Shown in pieces: positions 18,216-25,744 of a stretch of 43,397 nt of DNA. This DNA is from Nonomuraea terrae (GTDB lineage: Bacteria; Actinomycetota; Actinomycetes; Streptosporangiales; Streptosporangiaceae), in assembly GCF_004348995.1 (NCBI RefSeq), contig NZ_SMKQ01000054.1, positions 1-43,397 on the forward strand, in the 5' to 3' direction. A model generated the notes under the pieces. It saw only the letters and a list, made by a program, of their open reading frames with translations. It made no database searches and was not told where the DNA came from. Made by a program: the position numbers and the translations under genes. How positions within the stretch are numbered: the first letter of the stretch is position 1; each line of letters begins with the position of its first letter.

Positions 18216-19161
18216 GCCAGCCGAAGCCGCCGAGCCCGGCCGGGTCGATCAGCTCGGCCTCCTCCGACGCCCTGGCCAGGGCTCGGAGGTAGCCGCTCGG
18301 ATCGGTGCGGGCCAGCTCCAGCGGCGGGCGGGCGCCCGTGACGCCCAGCGCCCGCAGCGCCTCGCGCTGTGTGGACAAGGTTGTGGATATCGCGCCGGCC
18401 CGCCGCCCGGCCTCGGCGCACGCGTCGAGCGCGACGTGGGCGGTGATGTCGCAGCTCCCGTCGGGTACGGGCGGGACGACCGCGCCGTCGCGGTATCCGG
18501 TCAGCGTGCCGCGGAGGGGACGGTTGTCCACAGGGTGTGCATAATCGACGGCCACCGCCCTGCCCCTGGTGAGGCGGGCGACGACCGAGGCCCACGCCTC
18601 GTCGCGGTGGCGGCCGATCTCGGCCCGCGCCCCCACGCAGGGCAGCGGCCACCACCGTTCGAGCCAGGCGAGGTCGGCCCGGCGCAGCGGGCCGTCGGCC
18701 CGCTCTTCGCCCGTGCGTACGTCGACCATGACCAGCCGTGGCCCGTCCGGGGTCTGCTCCACCACGTCGAGCGGCACGTTGTCGAGCCACTCGTTGGCGA
18801 CGGCGAGCCCGGTGATCTGGGCGGGCAGGCTGCGCGACCACCGGACGCGGTCCGGCAGGCCGGGCGGGCGCGGCGACACGTCGACGGCGGTGACACGGAG
18901 CCGGTCGCGCAGCGCGGGGCCGGCGGCGGCCAGCACCTGGGTGACCAGCGCGCCCTCGCCGGCGCCGATGTCGACCAGGTCGAGCCCGGCGGGGTGGCCG
19001 AGCTCCGCGTCCACTTCCGACAGCAGCCTCAGGACCGCCTCGGCGAAGACCGCCGACGCGCTGACCGAGGTGCGGAAGTGGCCTGACGGGCGTTCGCGGA
19101 GGTAGAAGCCCTTCTCGCCGTACAGCGCGCGTTCCGTCGCGGCGCGCCAGGTGAGCCACAT
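18199..19161 (-). CDS. SAM-dependent methyltransferase, MidA/NDUFAF7-like (DUF185)
   Basis: 320 residues. The N-terminus has the family pattern YGEKGFYLRERPSGHFRTSV. The SAM-binding motif I is VDIGAGEGAL near residue 64, and ANEWLDNVPLDVVE matches the NELLDxxP signature of the family. The human relative NDUFAF7 dimethylates an arginine of the complex I 49-kDa subunit (NuoD), so the orphan NuoD of this window is a plausible target; that is inference. A GATAGT -10-like box ends 7 nt before the ATG, suggesting leaderless transcription. Four DnaA-box-like 9-mers lie inside the gene and coincide with non-preferred codons (ATA, ACA, TTG, TAT). It overlaps the P450 3' end by 17 bp. Confidence 0.85.
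   Translation of the reverse strand: MWLTWRAATERALYGEKGFYLRERPSGHFRTSVSASAVFAEAVLRLLSEVDAELGHPAGLDLVDIGAGEGALVTQVLAAAGPALRDRLRVTAVDVSPRPPGLPDRVRWSRSLPAQITGLAVANEWLDNVPLDVVEQTPDGPRLVMVDVRTGEERADGPLRRADLAWLERWWPLPCVGARAEIGRHRDEAWASVVARLTRGRAVAVDYAHPVDNRPLRGTLTGYRDGAVVPPVPDGSCDITAHVALDACAEAGRRAGAISTTLSTQREALRALGVTGARPPLELARTDPSGYLRALARASEEAELIDPAGLGGFGWLSQRR
18370..18544. other. Cluster of four DnaA-box-like sites
   Basis: Sites: TGTGGACAA at 18370-18378 (TTGTCCACA on the minus strand, the actinobacterial consensus), TGTGGATAT at 18382-18390 (ATATCCACA, one mismatch from TTATCCACA), TTGTCCACA at 18524-18532 (plus), and TGTGCATAA at 18536-18544 (TTATGCACA on the minus strand, matching TTATNCACA). 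Each pair has starts 12 bp apart. Three exact consensus sites within 175 bp of GC-rich coding DNA is not expected by chance. Confidence 0.65.
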
Positions 19162-19354
19162 GCCCTGGACTATCTCATGACTCGCCGATGGTACGCAGAG
19201 TAATTTCGTGACTACTCAACGTGGCGCCCTTGCGCTAGCCTTTACTCGTTGTCACTGAGTGAATGCGCTTCGTCATCAGAATCGAATGGCGGAGGGGGTT
19301 CGCTCGAGCAAGCACCCCCCGCGGCCACGTCCGCGCAACCGAAAGGAGCCCCTC

Positions 19355-19588
19355 ATGCTGAAGAAGGTCCTGGTCCTCACCGGAGCCGTCGCCGCGATGA
19401 CGCTGGCCGCCCCCGCCGCGCACGCCGACATCACCAGCGGCAAGGGCGGCATCATCTCCGGCAACCAAGTCCGCGTCCCGATCAACGCCCCGGTCAACGT
19501 CTGCGGCAACGGCGTCGCGGTCTTCGGCTTCGCGGTCGCCGGCTGCAAGGGCGGCGCGGGGGTCCACGGGTACAAGCGTCACTGGTAG
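19355..19588 (+). CDS. Small secreted chaplin (one chaplin domain)
   Basis: 77 residues from ATG 19355 with AAAGGAG upstream. Residues 1-24 are a signal peptide ending AHA. The mature part has the chaplin pattern: SGNQVRVPINAPVNVCGNGV, then AVFGFAVAGCKGG with the second cysteine, and a His/Lys-rich end (GYKRHW). Chaplins are amyloid-forming surface proteins that coat aerial hyphae and spores and lower water surface tension. A single domain without a wall-sorting signal makes it a short chaplin. The gene stands alone, with a possible -10 TAGCCT at 19236-19241 and a strong hairpin downstream. It supports a sporulating filamentous host. Confidence 0.85.
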   Translation: MLKKVLVLTGAVAAMTLAAPAAHADITSGKGGIISGNQVRVPINAPVNVCGNGVAVFGFAVAGCKGGAGVHGYKRHW

Positions 19589-19594
19589 AAGAAA

Positions 19595-19626
19595 GAGCCC
19601 GGGCCGGCGCAGGCCGGTCCGGGCTC
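19595..19626 (+). terminator. Hairpin terminator after the chaplin gene
   Basis: GAGCCCGGGCCGG pairs with CCGGTCCGGGCTC over 13 bp with one G-U pair and a 6-nt loop (19608-19613). It starts 6 nt after the stop codon. There is no U-tract, as is common in high-GC actinomycetes. Confidence 0.8.
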
Positions 19627-19935
19627 CTCTCCCGGCTGGTCAGTCGGCGGTTGGCCAGCCGGCGCACCTCCAAGAGGTCGCATCCGATGCGGGCGTCGGG
19701 TCCCAAACGGACTCGGCGCCCGCCGCCATGCGATGAACCCCTCTCCTCATCTCTTCCGACAGGGGGTGCACGATTTGTATGCCCTTGTCGCTTTTGTCGA
19801 TAACTCAACCGGCAGCAAAGCCCCAGTCACGGTGGCATGCCCCCTCGCCGAGGGCCGGTGGGCGTGGCTTACCGTGGGCAACACAACAGGCCGTTACGCA
19901 TGGCGATGCCATCGGGTCGACAGGGGTGAGACGTC
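19627..19935 (+). other. Leader/intergenic DNA before the DUF2520-panC block
   Basis: 309 bp with no supported gene. An open frame from 19733 overlaps the next gene, has no ribosome site and resembles no protein. A relatively AT-rich patch near 19770-19815 (CTTTTGTCGATAACTC) may hold the promoter of the DUF2520-panC genes, but no pair of boxes is convincing. Confidence 0.5.
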
Positions 19936-20826
19936 ATGGACGCAGGTGATCGGCCGGCACGGCTGACTGTCGGCGTGCTGGGGGCGGGCAAGGTCGGATC
20001 GGCCCTGGGAGCCGCGCTCGCGCAGGCGGGCCACCGCGTGGTGGCCGCGAGCGGCGTGTCGGATGACTCCCAGCGGTGGATGGCCGAGCGGCTCGGGGTC
20101 AAGCCGTCCCCGCCCGACGAGGTGGTCTCCGCTGCCCAGCTCGTGCTGCTGACCGTGCCCGACGACGTGCTGCCGTCGCTGGTCAGCGGGCTGGCCGCCA
20201 CCGGGGCCGACCTCCGGGGCAAGATGCTGGTGCACACGAGCGGGGCGCACGGGCTGTCGGTGCTCGACCCGGCGGCGGCCGCGGGCGCGCTGCCGTTCGC
20301 GCTGCACCCGGTGATGACGTTCACGGGCCGCGACGACGACCTCAACAAACTGACCGGCATCTCCTACGGCGTGACCGCGCCGGAGGCGGTGCGCCCGGTG
20401 GCCGAGGCGTTGGTGATCGAGATGGGCGGCGAGCCGGTCTGGATCGCCGACGCCGATCGCCCGCTCTACCACGCGGCCCTGGCCGGGGCGTCCAATCACA
20501 TGGTCACGCTCATCGCCGAGTCGTCCGACCTGCTGCGGCGCATCGGCGTCGAGCATCCCGGCCGGATGCTCGGCCCGCTGCTCGGCGCCGCGCTCGACAA
20601 CGTGCTGCGGCTCGGCATCGCGGGGCTGACCGGCCCGGTCGTGCGCGGCGACGCCGGCACGGTGCGTAAACACGTCGACGCGCTGATCCTGGCGGCGCCC
20701 GAGGCGGCCGACGCCTACGTCGCGCTGGCCAGGCTCACGGCCGACCGCGCGCTGGCCGCCGGGCTGCTCAAACCGGAGGAGGCGGAGCGGCTGCTCGACG
20801 CGCTGGGGGGCAATATATGGACCTGA
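19936..20826 (+). CDS. Rossmann-fold oxidoreductase-like protein with DUF2520 domain
   Basis: 296 residues from ATG 19936 with GGGGTGAG upstream. Residues 10-30 hold the nucleotide-binding GVLGAGKVGSALG. VLLTVPDDVL and HTSGAHGLSVLDPA follow as in NADP-binding reductases. The C-terminal half (from ~130, LHPVMTFTG) is the DUF2520 helical domain. The family usually sits directly before panC in actinobacteria and resembles ketopantoate reductase in layout. A role as a reductase in pantothenate synthesis is therefore plausible but unproven. panC follows 21 bp downstream. Confidence 0.9.
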   Translation: MDAGDRPARLTVGVLGAGKVGSALGAALAQAGHRVVAASGVSDDSQRWMAERLGVKPSPPDEVVSAAQLVLLTVPDDVLPSLVSGLAATGADLRGKMLVHTSGAHGLSVLDPAAAAGALPFALHPVMTFTGRDDDLNKLTGISYGVTAPEAVRPVAEALVIEMGGEPVWIADADRPLYHAALAGASNHMVTLIAESSDLLRRIGVEHPGRMLGPLLGAALDNVLRLGIAGLTGPVVRGDAGTVRKHVDALILAAPEAADAYVALARLTADRALAAGLLKPEEAERLLDALGGNIWT

Positions 20827-20847
20827 CCGTCGCGTGAAAGGGCAACC

Positions 20848-21684
20848 ATGGATCTGATCGTCGCCAGGAACCGGGCAGACCTCGTCGCGGCCCGCCGCGA
20901 GGGAACGGTGGCACTGGTGCCGACCATGGGCGCGCTGCACGAGGGGCACCGTTCGCTGATCAGGCAGGCTCGGGTGCGCTCGGATCAGGTCGTGGTCAGC
21001 GTCTTCGTCAATCCCCTCCAGTTCGGGCCTAACGAGGATTTTTCACGCTATCCCCGTACGTTCGATGATGATCTGGACGTGTGCCGGGCCGAGGGCGTCG
21101 ACGTGGTGTTCCATCCGTCCGTCGAGGACATGTATCCGCCCGGCCGGCAGGTGGGTGTGTCCGCCGGCGAGATGGGCCGGGTCGTCGAGGGCGCCTCCCG
21201 GCCGGGCCACTTCGACGGCATGCTCACGGTGGTGCTCAAGCTGTTCAACCTCGTCCGCCCCGACCTCGCGGTCTTCGGCCAGAAGGACGCCCAGCAGCTC
21301 GCTCTCATCCGCCGCATGGTCGCCGACCTCGACGTGCCGGTCGAGGTCCTGGGCGGCCCGACCGTGCGTGAGCCCGACGGCCTGGCGCTGTCCAGCCGCA
21401 ACCGCTACCTGTCCGACGACGACCGGAAGGTGGCGCTGGCCCTCTCGCGGGCCCTGCGCGCCGGCGCGGCCCAGCTGACCCCCGACAAGATCCGTACGGC
21501 CGCGCACGAGGTGCTCGCCCAGGCCGGCCCGAAGCTGGAGCTCGACTACCTGGCGCTGGTCGACCCGGCCACGTTCACCGAGGTGAACGAGGCGTACCAC
21601 GGCATGGCCGTGCTCGCGGTGGCCGCCAGGGTGGGCTCCACGCGGCTGATCGACAACGTCACCGTCACGTTGAACCCCGCCTGA
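20848..21684 (+). CDS. panC: Pantothenate synthetase (pantoate-beta-alanine ligase)
   Basis: 278 residues from ATG 20848. It joins pantoate and beta-alanine with ATP to make pantothenate, the CoA precursor. The ATP-binding HIGH-like motif is [14 protein letters not shown], with H31 and H34. [28 protein letters not shown] and the KMSKS-like [10 protein letters not shown] are all present and in order. The length is typical. It forms a short block with the DUF2520 gene. The nadB-nadC fusion and coaX follow, so CoA and NAD precursor steps are grouped. Confidence 0.97.
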   Translation: MDLIVARNRADLVAARREGTVALVPTMGALHEGHRSLIRQARVRSDQVVVSVFVNPLQFGPNEDFSRYPRTFDDDLDVCRAEGVDVVFHPSVEDMYPPGRQVGVSAGEMGRVVEGASRPGHFDGMLTVVLKLFNLVRPDLAVFGQKDAQQLALIRRMVADLDVPVEVLGGPTVREPDGLALSSRNRYLSDDDRKVALALSRALRAGAAQLTPDKIRTAAHEVLAQAGPKLELDYLALVDPATFTEVNEAYHGMAVLAVAARVGSTRLIDNVTVTLNPA

Positions 21685-21724
21685 TCGACCGCACCCCGGG
21701 GCATGCGCACGATGCGCCTGGCGT

Positions 21725-21730
21725 TATCGT
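21725..21730 (+). promoter_or_regulatory. Possible -10 box of the nadBC-coaX transcript
   Basis: TATCGT lies in the 83-bp gap after panC. Initiation near 21737 would leave a ~30-nt leader that contains the GAGGAGAG ribosome site at 21755-21762. Confidence 0.35.
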
Positions 21731-21767
21731 CATGTTGACGAAATCGCCTCAGATGAGGAGAGCCCCC

Positions 21768-24293
21768 ATGAGTGCACCGGCGATTCCCCTGCGGCTGACC
21801 GCTCCCGCCCCCGGCTGGACCGTCGAGGTGGACGTGGTCGTCGTGGGCTCGGGCATCGCGGGCCTGACCGTGGCCCTGCGGTACGCCGAGCTGGACCCGG
21901 CGGCCAAGGTCCTGGTCGTGACCAAGGACGTGCTGTCGTCCGGCTCCACCCGCTGGGCCCAGGGCGGCATCGCGGCAGTGCTCGACCCGCGCGACACGCC
22001 GGAGGAGCACCTGAACGACACGCTGCTCGCCGGGGTCGGGCTGTGCGACGTACGGGCCGTGCGCACGCTGGTGACCGAGGGGCCGGGGGCGCTGCGCAGG
22101 CTCATGGCCCGCGGCGCCCGGTTCGACCGCACGGCCGACGGGGAGCTCCAGCTCACGCGGGAGGGCGGGCACCGGCGGCGCCGGATCGTGCACGCCGGCG
22201 GCGACGCCACGGGCGCCGAGGTGCAGCGGGCGCTCGCCGAGGCCGTACGCGCCGCCTGCGTCGAGGTGATCGAGCACGCCCTGGTGCTCGACCTGCTGAA
22301 GGACGCCCGTGGCCGGGCCAGAGGCGTGACCCTGCACGTCATGGGCGAGGGCGAGCGCGACGGAGTGGGCGCGGTGCACGCCAGGGCGGTGGTGCTGGCC
22401 ACCGGCGGCATGGGCCAGGTGTACGCGGCGACCACCAACCCCGCGGTCTCCACCGGCGACGGCGTGGCGCTCGCGCTGCGGGCCGGGGCGGCGGTGCGCG
22501 ACCTGGAGTTCGTCCAGTTCCACCCGACCGTGCTCTGGCTCGGCGAGGGCTCGACCGGCCAGCAGCCGCTGATCTCGGAGGCGGTCAGGGGCGAGGGGGC
22601 GTTCCTGGTCGACCACGAGGGCGAGCGGTTCATGGCGGGCGTGCACGAACTGGCGGACCTGGCGCCGCGTGACGTCGTGGCCAAGGCGATCATGCGCAGG
22701 ATGCGCGAGACCGGCCGCGACCACATGTTCCTCGACGGCCGCCACTTCGGCCGCGACAAGTGGAAGTCGCGCTTCCCGACGATCTACGCGGTCTGCCGGG
22801 AGCACGGCGTGGATCCCACCGCCGACCTCGTCCCCGTGGCCCCGGCGGCCCACTACGCCAGCGGCGGCGTCCGCACGGACCTGCGGGGCCGTACCTCGAT
22901 CGAGGGTCTGTACGCGTGCGGCGAGGTGGCCTGCACGGGCGTGCACGGCGCCAACCGGCTGGCCTCGAACTCCCTGCTGGAAGGGCTGGTCTTCGCCGAG
23001 CGCATCGCCGAGGACATCCACGCCGTACGCCCCGCGCCCGGCGAACCCGTTTCCGGCGGTGCCGCGTCCGGGCTGGTGGACCCACGGGTCAGGCCGCGCG
23101 TCCAGGCCCACATGAGCACCGGGGCCGGCGTGCTGCGCAGCCGCGAGTCGCTGGTCGCCACCGCAAGGGCGCTGCGCGACGCCCGCTGGACGCCGGTCGA
23201 GGTGCCGCCGTGCACCGAGTCGTGGGAGACGACGAACCTGCTCACCGTCGCCACCGTGCTGACCGGCGCGGCGGCGGCCAGGCTGGAGACCCGCGGCTCC
23301 CACTGGCGTGAGGACCACGACACCCGCGACGACAACGAATGGCTGGGCCACCTGGACGTGACCCTGAACGAGGAAGGGCTGGGCATGACGTACACACCGC
23401 ATGGGGACGCGATGCCGTCACGGCTGGCGCAGGAGCTGACCTCGGCCGGGCTCGACCCGGCCGAGGTGGACGCGCTGATCGATCGCGCGCTGGCCGAGGA
23501 CCTCCAGGAGGAGGGCGACGTGACGAGCCTGGCCACCATCCCGGCCGAGCAGCGTGCCGCGGCTGACGTGGTGGCCCGCAAGGACGGCGTGGTGGCCGGG
23601 CTGGCGGTGGCCGAGGCGGTGTTCGTCCGGCTGGGGGCCGCGCGCGCCGAGCGCCGCGCCAAGGACGGCGAGCGCGTACGGGCCGGCGACGTGCTCATGA
23701 CCGTCGAGGGGCCGGTGCGCGCCCTGCTGACCGCCGAGCGTACGGCGCTGAACCTGCTCACCCATCTGTCCGGGGTGGCCACGCTGACCGCGAGGTGGGT
23801 CGAGGCGATCAGCGGCACGGGCGCCCGCGTCCGCGACAGCCGCAAGACCCTGCCCGGCCTGCGCGCGCTGGAGAAGTACGCCGTACGCTGCGGCGGCGGC
23901 GTCAACCACCGCATGTCGCTGTCCGACGCCGCCCTGATCAAGGACAACCACGTGGTGGCCGCGGGCGGCGTGGCCGAGGCGTTCCGGCTGGTCAGGGAGC
24001 GCTACCCCGAGCTGCCGATCGAGGTGGAGATCGACCGGCTCGACCAGCTCGAACCGGTGCTGGACGAGGGCGCCGAGCTGGTGCTGCTGGACAACTTCAC
24101 GGTTGAGGACACAGCCAGAGCGGTGACTCTCGTGAGAACCCGAGCGGAAAACAGGGTTGCGCTTGAGGCAAGTGGGGGATTGACCTTGGAATCGGCCCGT
24201 GATGTGGCGGAAACTGGCGTCGACTACCTTGCGGTGGGAGCGCTGACGCATTCGGCGGCGGCCCTCGACATCGCTCTGGATCTGCGGGGGTAA
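21768..24293 (+). CDS. nadBC: Fused L-aspartate oxidase / quinolinate phosphoribosyltransferase (NadB-NadC)
   Basis: A single uninterrupted frame of 841 residues from ATG 21768, with GAGGAGAG just upstream (in-frame ATGs at 21732 and 21753 are less well placed). Residues ~20-535 are NadB: FAD motif VVVVGSGIAGLTVAL, STRWAQGGIAAV, FHPT and HGANRLASNSLLEGLVF. It oxidises aspartate to iminoaspartate. Residues ~545-841 are NadC: RDSRKTLPGLRALEKYAVRCGG, VNHRMSL, IKDNH and EVEID. It makes nicotinate mononucleotide from quinolinate and PRPP. These are usually separate adjacent genes. An internal ATG at 23385 (residue 540), 6 nt after GAGGAAGGG, is well placed to make NadC alone. nadA, the quinolinate synthase gene between the two steps, is not in this window. 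coaX follows 3 bp downstream. Confidence 0.93.
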   Translation: MSAPAIPLRLTAPAPGWTVEVDVVVVGSGIAGLTVALRYAELDPAAKVLVVTKDVLSSGSTRWAQGGIAAVLDPRDTPEEHLNDTLLAGVGLCDVRAVRTLVTEGPGALRRLMARGARFDRTADGELQLTREGGHRRRRIVHAGGDATGAEVQRALAEAVRAACVEVIEHALVLDLLKDARGRARGVTLHVMGEGERDGVGAVHARAVVLATGGMGQVYAATTNPAVSTGDGVALALRAGAAVRDLEFVQFHPTVLWLGEGSTGQQPLISEAVRGEGAFLVDHEGERFMAGVHELADLAPRDVVAKAIMRRMRETGRDHMFLDGRHFGRDKWKSRFPTIYAVCREHGVDPTADLVPVAPAAHYASGGVRTDLRGRTSIEGLYACGEVACTGVHGANRLASNSLLEGLVFAERIAEDIHAVRPAPGEPVSGGAASGLVDPRVRPRVQAHMSTGAGVLRSRESLVATARALRDARWTPVEVPPCTESWETTNLLTVATVLTGAAAARLETRGSHWREDHDTRDDNEWLGHLDVTLNEEGLGMTYTPHGDAMPSRLAQELTSAGLDPAEVDALIDRALAEDLQEEGDVTSLATIPAEQRAAADVVARKDGVVAGLAVAEAVFVRLGAARAERRAKDGERVRAGDVLMTVEGPVRALLTAERTALNLLTHLSGVATLTARWVEAISGTGARVRDSRKTLPGLRALEKYAVRCGGGVNHRMSLSDAALIKDNHVVAAGGVAEAFRLVRERYPELPIEVEIDRLDQLEPVLDEGAELVLLDNFTVEDTARAVTLVRTRAENRVALEASGGLTLESARDVAETGVDYLAVGALTHSAAALDIALDLRG
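23370..23387 (+). promoter_or_regulatory. Internal ribosome site and start codon for free NadC
   Basis: GAGGAAGGG at 23370-23378 stands 6 nt before the in-frame ATG 23385, exactly at the NadB/NadC junction. It looks like the relic, or still working, translation start of an ancestral separate nadC. Confidence 0.55.
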
Positions 24294-24296
24294 TGG

Positions 24297-25079
24297 ATGC
24301 TGCTCACGATCGATGTCGGCAACACGCACACGGTGCTGGGGCTCTTCGAGGGTGAGGAGGTCATCGAGCACTGGCGGCTGGCGACCGACGCCCGCCGCAC
24401 CGCCGACGAGATCGCGGTCGTGCTCCAGGGTCTGCTGACGCAGTCCCCCCTGCTCAAGGGCGCCGACGTCGACGGCATCGCCATTTGCTCCACCGTGCCG
24501 AGCGTGCTGAACGAGATGCGTGAGATGTGCCGCCGTTACTACGGCGACGTGCAGGCGGTGATCGTGGAGCCGGGCATCCGCACCGGCGTGCCCGTGCGCA
24601 TGGACAACCCCAAAGAGGTCGGCAGCGACCGCATCGTGAACGCCCTGGCCGCCATCGACCAGTACGGCGGCCCCTGCGTCATCGTCGACTTCGGCACCGC
24701 GACCTCGTTCGACGCGGTGTCGGCCAAGGGCGAATACGTCGGCGCGGTCACCGCCCCCGGCATCGAGATCTCGGTGGACGCCCTCGCCGCCGCGGGAGCG
24801 CAGCTGCACAAGGTCGAGCTGGTCAGGCCCCGCTCCGTGATCGCGAAGAACACCGTCGAGGCGCTGCAGGCCGGCATCATCTACGGCTTCGCGGGCCAGG
24901 TCGACGGCATCGTCGAGCGCATGGTCGCCGAGCTCGCCGACGACCCCGACGAGGTGACCGTGGTCGCGACCGGCGGTCACGCGGGGCTGGTCGTGGGCGA
25001 GTCGCGCTCGATCGACGTGCACGAGCCGTGGCTGACGCTCATCGGGCTGCGGCTGGTCTACCACCGCAACACCGCCTGA
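24297..25079 (+). CDS. coaX: Type III pantothenate kinase
   Basis: 260 residues from ATG 24297, three bases after the nadBC stop, with a GGGGGT ribosome site overlapping that stop. It phosphorylates pantothenate, the first committed step to CoA. The ASKHA signatures are visible: LTIDVGNTHTVLG at the N-terminus with catalytic D6, GSDRIVNALAA, VIVDFGTATSFD and the GAVTAPGIE region. Length is standard. A perfect 13-bp hairpin ends the transcript. Confidence 0.96.
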   Translation: MLLTIDVGNTHTVLGLFEGEEVIEHWRLATDARRTADEIAVVLQGLLTQSPLLKGADVDGIAICSTVPSVLNEMREMCRRYYGDVQAVIVEPGIRTGVPVRMDNPKEVGSDRIVNALAAIDQYGGPCVIVDFGTATSFDAVSAKGEYVGAVTAPGIEISVDALAAAGAQLHKVELVRPRSVIAKNTVEALQAGIIYGFAGQVDGIVERMVAELADDPDEVTVVATGGHAGLVVGESRSIDVHEPWLTLIGLRLVYHRNTA

Positions 25080-25080
25080 C

Positions 25081-25109
25081 GGCCCCGCCTCTCCGGGAGA
25101 GGCGGGGCC
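25081..25109. terminator. Bidirectional hairpin between coaX and the secreted-protein gene
   Basis: GGCCCCGCCTCTC pairs perfectly with GAGAGGCGGGGCC over 13 bp with a CGG loop. It stands between convergent genes and can serve both. Confidence 0.85.
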
Positions 25110-25123
25110 GCTCGTCTCGGATG

Positions 25124-25585
25124 TCATCGCGTGCTGAGGTACTCCCAGCGCCCGCAGTTCGTCGGGAAGCCGCCGCGCGGCCCGACCTGGCAGACCTGCA
25201 CCCGCAGGCTGCGGACGTCGTCCTCGCGGAAGGAGATCCGCTCGGAGCCGGGGAAGCCGCAGTACCTGTCGGTGTAGACGGTGTTCCAGTGGCGGTGGAA
25301 GTCGTTGGCCTGGAACGAGACGTACGCGCACTTGCCGCCCTCTTCGTACGAGCGGCGGTCGAGGTCCTGGAGGCGGCCGCTGACGGTGACCTCGTTGGAC
25401 CGGCCCCTGCGGTCCCAGTCGACGAACACCCGGCCCTCGGCCTTGGCCAGGAAGCGCTGAGCGTAGACGGGGCCGAAGGACTCGGAGCGGTCGTACGACG
25501 CGGCGCTGGCGGCTGCCGGGAGCGAGAGGGCCACAGCGGTGGTGGCGGCGACGGCGAAGAACCCGGTCGCGATCTTCTTGTACAT
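25124..25585 (-). CDS. Secreted hypothetical protein with conserved cysteines
   Basis: 153 residues from ATG 25585 (minus), with GGGGAGA upstream. Residues 1-~29 are a signal peptide: MYKKIATGFF, a hydrophobic core and a cut after AASA. The mature chain is ~120 residues, rich in Arg, Tyr and Phe, with four Cys (in GGKCAY, DRYCGF, VQVCQV and PTNCGRW) that could form two disulfides outside the cell. Strand-like alternation (EGRVFVDWDRRG, NEVTVSGRL, SLRVQVCQV) suggests a small beta-sandwich. I do not recognise the family. It is convergent with coaX. Confidence 0.75.
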   Translation of the reverse strand: MYKKIATGFFAVAATTAVALSLPAAASAASYDRSESFGPVYAQRFLAKAEGRVFVDWDRRGRSNEVTVSGRLQDLDRRSYEEGGKCAYVSFQANDFHRHWNTVYTDRYCGFPGSERISFREDDVRSLRVQVCQVGPRGGFPTNCGRWEYLSTR

Positions 25586-25730
25586 CGTGTCTCCCCGAGC
25601 TCCCCATGCGGGCCGGCTCCCTGCCGGCTCTCCCCTGAGCTCGTGGGATATTGGTATGCCAGGTCTCTTGCAGCGATCCTGCACGCACCATGCAGCTAAC
25701 CGACGAGTCCTTGCAGTTCGCCATATCCCC

Positions 25731-25736
25731 TACCCT
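25731..25736 (+). promoter_or_regulatory. -10 box of a leaderless lysS transcript
   Basis: TACCCT ends 8 nt before GTG 25745. No ribosome site is present. TTGCAG at 25711-25716 is a possible -35 but its spacer of 14 nt is short. Confidence 0.4.
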
Positions 25737-25744
25737 TTGATGTT

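Noticed and set aside
19733..19966. 77-codon frame before the DUF2520 gene
   Set aside because: No ribosome site, no family resemblance, and it overlaps the well-supported start at 19936.
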